The translations under genes and the position numbers were made by a program. Shown piece after piece: positions 47,526-57,073 of a stretch of DNA of 64,000 nt (position 1 is its first letter; each line of letters opens with the position of its first letter). This DNA is from JANXQG01 sp963719885. GTDB taxonomy: Bacteria; Planctomycetota; Planctomycetia; Pirellulales; Thermoguttaceae. Where the stretch lies: assembly GCA_963719885.1 (NCBI GenBank), contig CAVRDP010000005.1:91474-155473 (forward strand). The letters run 5' to 3'. The notes beneath the pieces were generated by a model that worked only from the letters and a program-made list of their open reading frames with translations, made no database searches and was not told the DNA's origin.

Positions 47526-48048
47526 GCCACTGCGGCTGATGGTGCCACAGCAGCGTAATACTCATCCTGTCAATTGGCTGCCGCGGCTGAAAAGTCAGGC
47601 GGGAGTGTCAAAGGGCCTGTCGGTCAAGAAAAACCGAAGGTTTCCTGACTTTTTGACGCCGGCCCTGCCGCTTACACGCGGAGTTGGGGGTGACCGCCGC
47701 AGGTTGCAGTCGGGAACGAGGGGCACTTTGCTCCGCCAACGGGTCGTATGGCCGACGCCGTACCGTCCGACGCCAACCAGGCCCGAACCCTCTTCGATTT
47801 CACCAAGGTTTGGTGGCCGGAAGCTCCGGCAAGGCGTCCGCGTAGCGGCTCTGCGGCCAGGCGGTGTTGGGTGTCCTTTGTGGGTTTCATGGTTTCATTT
47901 CGGGAAAATCTGCGAAGAACTGTGCTGTATACATCGTAGTTGGCAACCTGTTTACTCAGGCAAAGCGATGGCCTGCCTGCTCGACGAACTCCCTCACCAC
48001 CCGCCTAGGACCATGCTTTTCTGGAACACACATGACCGCCCGAGCGAG
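47526..48048. other. Intergenic with a dispersed repeat, no gene seen
   Basis: About 520 bases. The part 47571-47710 is a diverged third copy of the non-coding tail of the 671-bp duplication (CTGAAAAGTCAGGCGGGAG, then GGGGGTGACCGCCG). Open frames are short and Arg-rich. Confidence 0.5.
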
Positions 48049-49198
48049 TCACGGAGCGTCCAATAACCGATCGGCGATACAACACGGCACGAGCCGACCA
48101 TGCCGGACCGAGGCGTCGGGGCAGTCCCGACAGTGCCGCAATCGGCCGTCGGGATCGAGTTGGGCCGGGCTTTGGAAGAGCAATCGCTTCGCGCAGGATG
48201 CGACCTTTACTAAAGGAATGTGCCAGGAGTTGCAAGTTCGACCAAGGGCGCCCGCCCGTCATCGCGTTGAGAATCAACTGAAGCCTGAATCGGCCAGGAT
48301 CTTGCTTGATGTAGAATGGGTAACGTCCCCGAAGCCACCGCGACAGGACGAGAAAGAGACGTTCGATAGCAGAGGCCCGCAGCATGGCCCAGGCTGCCGG
48401 TCGGTCTCCGCCTACCGCAGCGCCGATCAGATAAGAAACCCAGCGGAGGTCCTGGTTGTCGAGGTTCGAGCCCACGTACGCGAACGGGAGCAGCCCGAAC
48501 CGATCGTGCAACCGCACTGCCAATAGCTCGTTGGTCAGTCCGCTTTGACGATCTGTCTGCGTGGCAATCGGCTCGCCACGGAATCCGGTCTCCAGGCATC
48601 CTTTCAGGCACGGGATCGCCGGCACGTTACGGAACAGGGTTACCACAAGGTAATCAACGTGGGGAGAACTCAGGACGAACTCGATCGCTTCATCGACTTC
48701 CCCCAAGGCATCGGGGTAGGCCGTGATGGACAGACCGACTTCGATATCCGCCGCAGCCACCTCGGCGGCCTTGGCCGCCCGCAACTGCGCGAGGGCTTGT
48801 GGCACCGTGGCGTCCAGATCAGGCCGGTTCTGGTGCGCGTCGATGTGCAGGAAGACGAGATCCGTTCCAACCTCCTTGAGCTGCGACAAGAGTTCCCGTT
48901 CCAGAAGCAAGCCATTCGTGAACAACTCCACGCTGACGTCGGCTGCCTTCACGAGGCGAACGATTTCGATTAGTTGTGGGTGTATGGTTGGTTCGCCCCC
49001 GACAACGGATATGGAATCCAGCCGCCGATGTCGCCGCATGATCTCGAACTCGTCCTGGATCTGGTCGAGGCTTTTTGCTTGCGGCGGCTCGGTGTTGTAG
49101 CAAGCACGGCAAGAGATGTTGCAGCCACGCAGCACGTCCAAAAGCGCGTGCGGGACCCACTGTTCTTTCCAAGGAAGCTGCCAGGCCCGGATGTTCAT
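48049..49198 (-). CDS. Radical SAM protein with a Cys-rich C-terminus, one frameshift
   Basis: Starts MNIRAWQLPWKEQWVPHALL. The radical SAM cluster motif is C26-x3-C30-x2-C33 (RGCNISCRACYN), followed by VVGGEPTIHPQLIEIVRLVK. Near 48183 a missing base shifts the frame; the expected end reads LFQSPAQLDPDGRLRHCRDC, then PDASVRHGRLVPCCIADRLL to the stop at 48049. Those cysteines could bind an auxiliary cluster as in SPASM/twitch proteins. About 383 residues when joined. It is the last gene of a five-gene operon and overlaps the hydrolase gene by four bases. Substrate unknown; lipid or peptide modification is possible. Confidence 0.8.
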
Positions 49199-50176
49199 GT
49201 GTCTCTCCGATGGGTTCTATCAATCCGCAACAGCTCACCAGCTCGCGAGAAGATTTCCTCCGGCATGCCCATTTTTTGCATGAGCAGGTAAGGCTTTTGC
49301 AATGGGTTCTTCTCTTGGACGATCTCTCGCACCGCTTGGCGGCCGATCGAGAAGATGAACCACCTCGGCATGACCCACGCCGGGAAGTCCGAGGCGTAGA
49401 CGATCTTCGACAGGAGCCGATCACACCTTTGCATGGCTCTGAGAATGCGGATTCGCGTAGGAATACCGAAGGCCCCGAGGTCGCCGTAGAGGTTCTGGTG
49501 CTCCAGGGCCATGCGGTGGAAAGTGCTGAAGTAGCATCGCTCATGGAGAAAAACCCTTGCCCCGCAGTGTGCAGCGATCACTGTCACACCCCGTTTCAGG
49601 GCGAGTTGGAGCAGAGCGGGATCGTTCCACTGGTTGAGCGATCGGGACGAGGCGTGCTCATTACCCGTGTGAACAAGCAGCGGGACTCGCTTTTCCGCCA
49701 GCAGATCGTAGAAAGGGATGCAGCGGTGACAATCCGGCCGGATGCGCTGGGCCGAGGGAATCCACTTGACCAGACATGCCCCACGCATGATCAAACGGTG
49801 AAGCTCTTCCAGGGCATCGGCCCGATAAGGGTGGACGCTCGCGCCAAAGAGGATGGAGGGGCAGCGCCTCGGCCAGATCGGCGACAAAGTCGTTGTCGGT
49901 AACCCAGCGGGTATGCGATGGGTCAGGACGTCCTTCCATGTCGTAGACGCTGTCCATGGCCAGCACGACCGCGCGGTCGATGCTACTGACGGCGAGCCAC
50001 TCGGCCAGCTTCTCGCAGATCCATTCGTTCGCCTTCCTGTGACGCAGCAGATCAGGCGTGAAGCCCAGTCGGCCGAGGAACCCGCGCAGATACCAGTTCT
50101 TCTTATCCAACAGGAAGCGGTCGGTCGCTGGATGGCATGCCAGTTGGGCGATATGGACGTGGATGTCATAGATCAT
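49195..50176 (-). CDS. Amidohydrolase-type TIM-barrel protein, one frameshift
   Basis: Starts MIYDIHVHIAQLACHPATDR; the first-strand H-x-H (DIHVH) is the metal site of amidohydrolases such as amidohydrolase_2/ACMSD types. The frame breaks near 49862 (ADLAEALPLHPL, then LFGASVHPYRADALEELHRL). Later strands give LVHTGNEHAS, VIAAHCGARVFLHE and YASDFPAW (the usual His and the final Asp). It is about 326 residues when joined. It probably hydrolyses or decarboxylates a small substrate with zinc. It overlaps the genes on both sides, so it belongs to one translationally linked operon. Confidence 0.82.
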
Positions 50177-50888
50177 GGACGTCGCCGGTGTCTTGGATTA
50201 CGAGTTCCTGCGACGTCTTGATCCGTCGGCCCGCCTCCAGCCGACTGAACGGCGGAAGGATCTGGCATGCTCGCGTGCATTGACCGGACACGATTTCACT
50301 TCCCGCCACCAGGAGTGAATAGCCGCCGACGATCACCCGGTCTCCGATCTTGATGGGGGCGAGCACGAGCACCATCTCCCCTTGGTCCGGCATGAACACG
50401 TGGGCGTTGAGTCGCACGCTGGCGCCAAAGATCACATGGTCGCCGATTTCCAGCCAAGGGCGATCGAGGATGGCCGTGCCCGCCGCCCAGTAGGTTAGTT
50501 TTCCGATCTTCGCCCCCCATGCTCGGAGCCAGAAACTATAGCAGGAGGGGACGAGCCGAAGTAGTTCTTCCAGAAAAAGAGAACCGGCACAGCAGCACTT
50601 GAAGATTCAACGTGAACCACCAGACGAAGAAATCCCGCGAGCCGACGGGGATGACGCGGCGGCGGATGGGCATCAGGAACATGGTTGCGGGGATGCCACC
50701 GGAGGAAGCACATAGAGAATCCCAAGCGTCGCCACCAGGGCCGTCCAAGGGGATTCTCGCAACCGCCAGACGAGGCAACCGATGGTCACCACTTGGGCCA
50801 ATGGGATCACGTTGAACAGGAGCAACAGGAGCTTCTTCGAGGCTGGCAGCCTGCACGTGGCGACTTTGCTGAAGGAATCTGTACTCAT
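50166..50888 (-). CDS. Hexapeptide-repeat acyltransferase with membrane N-terminus, two frameshifts
   Basis: Starts MSTDSFSKVATCRLPASKKL, then two hydrophobic helices (LLLLLFNVIPLAQVVTIGCL; ATLGILYVLPP). Near 50700 and 50577 the frame moves, joining GGIPATMFLMPIRRRVIPVG to VPSCYSFWLRAWGAKIGKLT. The C-terminal half is a left-handed beta helix: WAAGTAILDRPWLEIGDHVI, FGASVRLNAHVFMPDQGEMV, PIKIGDRVIVGGYSLLVAGS. Such proteins acetylate or acylate sugars or lipids at a His near a trimer interface. About 240 residues when joined. The two breaks make the protein non-functional as written. Confidence 0.72.
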
Positions 50889-50924
50889 GGGCTTGTCCAG
50901 AATGGCGGAATCCGCAGGTTGGAA

Positions 50925-51302
50925 CTACTCTGTCGAGGGGGCTTTCTGCCACATGTACTTTGGCGTCGACGATTGCGCTGTTGGCCGCGAGCTACGAGCA
51001 GAACCTCGGCGATGGTTCGGCAGTACGCGGAGACTACTGAGGTAACCGATGGGCATGGCGGAGCCGTTGACATAGCGATCCAAGACCGATCGAGAGCCGA
51101 AGCCAACGAGTCGGTTGGACGCCGCATCGCGGGCGGCCACCACCCGGCGGAACCGGCCATCTACGACCGCGCCGCCGAAGTAACTCGGCTCTCGTTGAAA
51201 GCCAACGGTGACCCGCCCTGGCATCGGAGTCGCGGCCAGAACTGCCCGCAGATAGTCGTCGTCGGCCGGGTCAGCGAGGTTAAGCCGATACCTGGCCATC
51301 AC
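50925..51302 (-). CDS. GNAT-type acetyltransferase, apparently truncated
   Basis: Starts MMARYRLNLADPADDDYLRA. The first 105 residues look like the N-terminal half of a GNAT fold (RVTVGFQREPSYFGGAVVDG, AASNRLVGFGSRSVLDRYVN, GYLSSLRVLPNHR). The acetyl-CoA loop should follow directly after RVLPNHR, but the sequence becomes SARSSRPTAQSSTP and stops. So the CoA site and second half are missing, replaced by the start of the acyltransferase gene. The start overlaps the SnoaL-like gene by four bases. It is a deletion remnant or a frameshift. Confidence 0.6.
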   Translation of the reverse strand: MMARYRLNLADPADDDYLRAVLAATPMPGRVTVGFQREPSYFGGAVVDGRFRRVVAARDAASNRLVGFGSRSVLDRYVNGSAMPIGYLSSLRVLPNHRRGSARSSRPTAQSSTPKYMWQKAPSTE

Positions 51303-51961
51303 TTGGTTGCACTAGCTTTGCGACGAGACCATAGGACATGGAGGAACCAGCCGAACACCAGGCCCACGATCCCGGCGACCACCCCGGCAAAGATCGACGA
51401 TCCGCGCACGGTTGCCGCGACAAACGGGTTAAGGATCGGGTCCATCGAGCCGTGGATGCGCAGGATCTTCCATTGGCCGTCCCGTTTACGGCACACGGCT
51501 GTCCAGCGTCCCTCGAACTGATAGGTCTTTCCGCCCGCTGTGGTCACCTCGTCGGACGTCGTTCCGTGAGCCACCGCCAGGTCGCCGGAAAGGATCGACC
51601 GCGCCGCCACATGGACCTTGACGCGGTACTTACCGCCCTCTCCCATGTACTTCTGAATCTTGGCCCAGTAGTCCTGCAACGAAGTAGCGCTGTCCACCTC
51701 ATCACTGGTCACCATGACACCGTTGAACTCCGGGTCCAGGTAAGGTTGCAGCAGTTCCGGCTTGCCTTCGATGGCGGCTTGCTCGTATTTCGGCACCAAG
51801 GCCCGTAGGGCATCGTGATCCGCCTCGGGATCGGCTACGGTGGTGGAGGGCGACGACTGCTTCGGAGGGCCGGATTCTTGGTCTGCACGACCGATCCCGG
51901 TAAGCATTAGGGCGATCATACCCGCCATAAGCCCGTTCAGGTGAGGGAAAGACATTTGCAT
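51299..51961 (-). CDS. Exported SnoaL/DUF4440-like protein with C-terminal anchor
   Basis: A 220-residue protein starting MQMSFPHLNGLMAGMIALML with a signal peptide. Residues 40-170 are an NTF2-like domain: ALRALVPKYEQAAIEGKPEL, YLDPEFNGVMVTSDEVDSAT and EGRWTAVCRKRDGQWKILRI. The end has a membrane helix (IFAGVVAGIVGLVFGWFLHV) and a basic tail. It may bind a small hydrophobic or polar ligand in the periplasm. It is the first gene of the five-gene operon. Intact; the function is not established. Confidence 0.8.
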   Translation of the reverse strand: MQMSFPHLNGLMAGMIALMLTGIGRADQESGPPKQSSPSTTVADPEADHDALRALVPKYEQAAIEGKPELLQPYLDPEFNGVMVTSDEVDSATSLQDYWAKIQKYMGEGGKYRVKVHVAARSILSGDLAVAHGTTSDEVTTAGGKTYQFEGRWTAVCRKRDGQWKILRIHGSMDPILNPFVAATVRGSSIFAGVVAGIVGLVFGWFLHVLWSRRKASATK

Positions 51962-52503
51962 GGGCGTCTCCGCCGAGAACAGTGAACTTGATGACGGTTA
52001 ACTTGGCCCTATTGTAAAGCAGTCCTTCCGAAGTTGGAAGCAACCGCTGCGAGGGAGCCGGGGCACAATCGCAGGCCACGAGAGGTATAGTTCGGGGCGT
52101 TGGCAGGGCGTGATGCTGAAAGTTGGCTTGCCTGCGGAGGTGGGGCACGCCGCCGCAGGTTAGGAAATGTGCCAATTCCCCCACTGATGGCAAATTCTGA
52201 CTAACTCTTACGATGCAAATTCGCCGCGAAGTGCCACGAATTTTCTTGACATCTCCTGCCCAATTGGCCGCAGACCGTCGTGCAACCGGCAGTTCCATTA
52301 CACTGCAATAGTCCTGGAGCACGTCAAGGGAAACCAGGTCGAAGCGGCGAGACCTTGGGGATTTCCCGCAACACCTTGCGGGCCAGGCTCCGCTGCCTGC
52401 GCCTGGTCGTCGAGAAACAGGTCAACGAGACCTTGGCTTAGCGCGCCGATCATCATGCCCCGCACGCGAGGAACTTTTCTGTTGTAAGCACATCTACTGG
52501 TTA
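51962..52503. other. Intergenic, repeats, no gene seen
   Basis: About 540 bases. It includes a CTTGCCTGCGGAGG palindrome at about 52125-52160 and one copy of a ~140-base repeat (52170-52312) also found at 61590-61733. TTTTCTTGACA in the repeat looks like a -35 box but has no matching -10. Confidence 0.5.
52170..52312. repeat. ~140-base dispersed repeat, copy 1
   Basis: Starts CCAATTCCCCCACTGATGGC and ends CCATTACACTGCAATAG. Copy 2 at 61590-61733 is about 90 percent identical by eye. A shorter relative of the TTTTTCTTGACA part lies at about 26237. The element sits in non-coding DNA. Confidence 0.7.
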
Positions 52504-52913
52504 CTATGATTTAGTATTAATAACTGCCAATATCATCGCCGCGAGCATCCCCAGGTAGAGTCCCCGGTAGGACACGGGTGCATACGCCATGAAAACGAAT
52601 ACGATCGCGGTCGCCGGGCCGAAGATCAGGAAGTAGCCGCGGTCCCGCAGGCCGAAGGGGTTCCACAAGTCGCGAGTCAGGCCGAAGGCGAAGGCAAAGT
52701 AGACGGGAATGGCCGTAATCAAGCGGAACGTGGAGACCTGGTCCGGTTTCGCGCCAGTTGGTTTTTCAACATGAACGTCGTCGGGATGTCGATGAGATAC
52801 CCGATCGGCGTTGCCAGATAGAGAAAAAGGGTCAGCGAACCGAAATAGAGGAAGGTTTGGCCGATGCGGGCCGAATTATCTTCGCTGCTGGCGCTGGGAC
52901 CACTACGATTCAT
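52504..52913 (-). pseudogene. Truncated, frameshifted copy of the MFS transporter
   Basis: Two frames (first 55 or so codons from 52913, then 52722-52504) repeat the first 126 codons of the MFS gene at 46093-47409. One base lost near 52753 shifts the frame. The similarity ends near 52536. No function is expected. Confidence 0.88.
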
Positions 52914-53030
52914 ATCTCAGTTCTAACATGAGGCGAAATGGCAAAGAAGGTTCAAACTGCGGCAACCTGAAACGAATCTGTCCGCTCGTCAGCCAAAATC
53001 AGTTTAATGCGTCGGAACAGGTTCGTATAC
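52536..53030. repeat. 495-bp duplication, copy 2
   Basis: Same as 47031-47525. It includes the upstream region, so it carries the promoter of the transporter to a new site just beyond the GH2 gene end. Confidence 0.88.
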
Positions 53031-53128
53031 CTGCCATGGTGGTTTCAGTTGGTTCATTCAAGTCCATCACCAAAATGAGTCTGGCGGGCAAACAAAGCGC
53101 AGCTTGCGCGTTCACCGGAACCAACCGT

Positions 53129-56100
53129 TCACCAGCCGAAGAACCGATAGGGGTCGTCCCATTCTTCAGGTTGGTCCAGATAGAATCCATTCAGCCAGCG
53201 GCACTCCGGCGATTGCCCATCGGTCAGTTTGACCGGTGCCGCGAAACGCTCTAGAACCGGAGTCTGCCCATGGACGCCCAGATTGCCCAGCAACCGCGAA
53301 AGAAGGCAACTGGTCCGGCGGAAAGTACGCTTGGTATTCTGCTGCTTGATATTGAATTGCCAAGGCGCAATCTGGCAGAAGACCACGCGGCCCTCCAAGG
53401 CATAGGCGAGCACGCCGTCGCCCACAGTCTGGGCACCGCCAGTGACCAGCGGGACGTGCCGCGGATCGCGGTTGTGGACATCCGCCGGGCCGGCGCCGGC
53501 CAGCGGCGAATTCGCCGCTGGAGGTTCGAAGTATGTGCCAATGTGCTCGGCTGACTTGGTTTCTATCTTGACCGGCAGAAACGCACTCGCCTCCGCGGAG
53601 TCCAACCCGAGGGCCAGCACGCGCCCGTCTTGTTTGAGCCACGTCGCAATGACATCCTTGTCCGCGGCTAGGGCGGCGCCGCCGCCCGCGGAAACCACCA
53701 GGACGCGATCGGCCCTCAGCGCCCCTGCGGCGTAAGGCTCAATCGCGAAGCCCGCCCGTTGCAGGTGCTTCTGTCCGGCTGGATCCCCGGCATAAAGGAT
53801 GGTGCGCTGCGCGACAGGCTTCCAAGCGCTGGTGTAGGACAGTAAGTTCCGCGCCAGCCGTTCGGCGGCCGGATCGGCTTCCGTGCGCGCGGTGACATCC
53901 ATCTGGCAGAAAATCACCAGGCCCTCTCCTTCGCGGTACTCCATCAGGGGGCTGTATTGCAGGCTGTAGCCGCCATCCACCAGGGGCACAAAATCGCCGC
54001 AGGCCGGCTTCTCGATCAGCACACTGGCGACGTTGCCCCGGTTGCCGCACCGCCAGGGGCGTGTGACTGTCACGCCGGCGCTGGTAATCGCAGGGTTTAT
54101 CATCGGATAAGGCAACTGCTTGTATTTCAGGCGCGGCGCCATATTCGTCGCATCGCCGCGCCAGTTTTTCATGAGATTCTCATCCAGACCAGCCAGGACC
54201 GCGTGATCGGGGACCCGCCTGAAAACCTCTCGTAAACCGTACTCCTGTACGCGGAACCCGAACCGCTGCTCCAACACGTCGGCGTGCTGTTCGAAGACGA
54301 GTACCCGCAGGCCTTCGCGGACCCGGGTCAGGTTCGGGCCAGGGCCTTCAGGCGTAAGCGCGTCTTTGCCGACGATCAGCAAGTCGTACTTCGCCATATC
54401 GGCATTGGCCCGGACCGCGTCAGCATGCACGCCCAGTGCTCTGAGCATTCTGGTAGTCTCGCCCGGCGGGTCGAAAATGGCCAACTTGCCGCCGGCTGTC
54501 GGCGCCGGGTCAGGCGTCAGCACGTTAATTATGAAGGTATCTTCCTGTGTGCCGCCGGGAGTGAACTTGACTGAGAGCTGCAGCGTGTAGGCGCCAGGCT
54601 TGACTCCCGCGGGCAGGGAGAACTTCAGCGGCTGCATGTGGATATCGCCGGTCGGCGACGTGAAGGCTGCCTTGCCGCTGTGCGGCGTGGGCAGGTTCAC
54701 CGACCAGGCGCAGTCGCACGAAACCGTAGCGCGGCTGTTGTTAACGACAATGATCTGTTTCTCGATCGTCTCGCCCGCGCGGAAATTGTGCCCCTTTTCG
54801 GTGAATGCGCCGGCCTTGCCGCCCAAGTACGCCAGCAGCGGCCGGTTGTTGCGCAGCAGCGCCTGGCCGGCCACCGTGGGAACCCAGTCCGCACGATCGT
54901 CGGAATAGATCATGGAGTCGTATCGGGCATCAATGAAATCGGGGCTGTAGCCGGGACGTTGCAGCTTAACCCAATCGACCTTGAGGTCCTGGCGACTACG
55001 CTTAACCCCGGCCCGGAGTCTCCAATACTGGTCGAACGTCCAGGGACTGGCGGCCGACACGCCCCAGGTACGGAAGGCGCGCCAGTTGTCGGCGGTGTAC
55101 CGGGCTACGACTTCCATTACGCCCTCGAAAACGGGGTCGGCAAAGTAAACGGGGTATTCCCAATGCTGCCAAAGCTGCCCGGCATTGAACTTTTTGGCTT
55201 CCCAGCGCAAATCTTTCTTTTCTTCTTCGCTGAGCTTGAAGGCGGAATCGCCGAGCCACTGCGAATCCCATTCCGCTACGCATAGCTCGTACGGAACCTT
55301 GCCCTGATGACCTTGCCAGGGCAGTTTGCCCCGGAAATACCCCCGATACATGGTCCAATTCAGGAAATAAGGCATACCGTATTCCGTGGTGAAGATCGGT
55401 TTCACGCCCTTGGTCGCCCAATGCTCAAACCAATCGGACCGTTCTTGAACGGGCACAAAGTTCAGGTAAAAGTTGCTCGTCCACATCATGCCCAGGTTGC
55501 CGGAAGAGTGGTGGTAGATGATCCGAGAGGGGTCTAGCTCGTGGATGATCGCCTGGGCCTTGAGCGCCGTGTTCTGGTTACGATCGGGCGGGGCGCATAA
55601 AGGCCGTCGATCAAGTCGGGGTTCATGACCTCAAAGTAACCGGTGGCATTATGGCTGGTCGCATAGGCCACCACAGAAGGATGGTTCTGGGCCACCCGCG
55701 CATAGAACGCCGCATGTTGCGCGTACCCATTCGTCCGTACGGCATCGCCGGTTTTCCAGTCATAATCGTGGAAATGCGGCATTGAGAATGCAACCAGCAT
55801 GCCGGTGTCATCCGCGGCGGTCAGCGTTTCGTCAAAGCTAAGATGCGTACCGGGTTTGCAGTCGTAATTGTGCGTATAGACCATATTGATGCCTACGCTC
55901 TGCAAACGCTCGATCGATTCTTTGGCGGCGGCGTAGGTAGCCAGCCCCGCGCCAAGCGTGGGATTGTCCAGCGGCTTGTTATCCCAGAAAACGCGCGTGC
56001 CGTTGAGCATGAAGTCGCGGCCTTCGATCCAGAATTCCCGAAAACCGAAGCGCACCGGCAGGAAAACGTCCACTGGCTTTCCGGCGCCGTCCAGCAGCGA

Positions 56101-57046
56101 GAGTTCCAAATCGTACTGATTCTTCGGCGTATTGAGGTCCCACAGCTTCTCCGGCTTCCACGGTTGCGTGAAGCTGAAACGGCCGTTCTCGAGATCCGCG
56201 TCCTTGAACGTCGCGCTGATGAGGGTCTTGACCAGTTGACCCTGGTCCGAGATTTTCGCCTGAAGCTTGTAGTCCGCCCCGGAGGCCAGTTTGGCCAGAT
56301 CGGCATGCACCGTCAGGGCCCATTGTCGCACCGAAGGATCGACTTTCACATTCGTCACACGCGCTTGCCCAGGCGTGCTTACCAGAAAGACATCGCCACA
56401 CAATCCCCGATATTTCACCGAGCCTTTTATCTCCTGGGGCATGTTCGTGTCGTTGAAGGCCAGCACCGTCTCCTTGAGCGGGAGGGCCTCTACAAATATG
56501 GAGAGCACGTGCTTGCCTCCGGGCTGCACCGCAGTCGTCAGGTCCAATTCACCGGCCGGGAAACACAGCTTCCCGAGTTTTCTTCCGTCCACATAAACGG
56601 TCGCGACCGAATTCAAATAATCCAATGACAAAGCAATGCGCCTGCCCGTCCAATCGCCGGGAACGGTGAATTCCCGCTGATACCACGCTCTGATGACTTT
56701 GGCCAGGTCCTGCTTCTTCCAACTTGCGTGGGGGTAAGCGGTCTGCGATTCTTTGCGATCGAACTGGTTTGGTCCCGGCCATGCGCCGGGAACCTTGAAA
56801 AAGCCCCAAGTGCCTGGAGGAACGGCTGTTTGGCCGATGGCCCCCGGCTGCCAGCGCCACAGGCCGTTCAGGCAGACGCGCTCGACGTGTGGGTGATTTC
56901 TCGCGAAAAGCCTGGTCCACGTCCCAAACGGCCTTGACGCCCGCGGGAAGCGCCACTTCAGCCCGCTCCGCGCCGAAAGTTCCTCTGGGCAACCAGATTA
57001 ACCCAAGGACCAGGACCAAGAATGATGCCAGATGAGTACGTTTCAT
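53129..57046 (-). CDS. Large secreted glycoside hydrolase family 2-like protein, two frameshifts
   Basis: Starts MKRTHLASFLVLVLGLIWLP with a signal peptide. Joined, it is about 1305 residues. The GH2 sugar-binding and immunoglobulin domains are seen first (SLDYLNSVATVYVDGRKLGK, GDVFLVSTPGQARVTNVKVD), then the barrel: DFMLNGTRVFWDNKPLDNPT and KPIFTTEYGMPYFLNWTMYR with the Glu (TEYG) expected as nucleophile. Where GH2 has its acid/base NE, it reads VVAYATSHNATGY. Breaks near 56905 and 55572 split it. The C-terminal half (ALGVHADAVRANADMAKYDL) looks like a glutamine-amidotransferase-like domain as in large GH2s. Last gene of a four-gene sugar operon. Confidence 0.75.
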
Positions 57047-57073
57047 CGCAACTTGTTCCTTGAGTTCAGGAAG

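Noticed and set aside
52240..52275. Promoter-like TTGACA in the dispersed repeat
   Set aside because: No TATAAT-like box at 16-18 bases; the motif is part of a repeated element.
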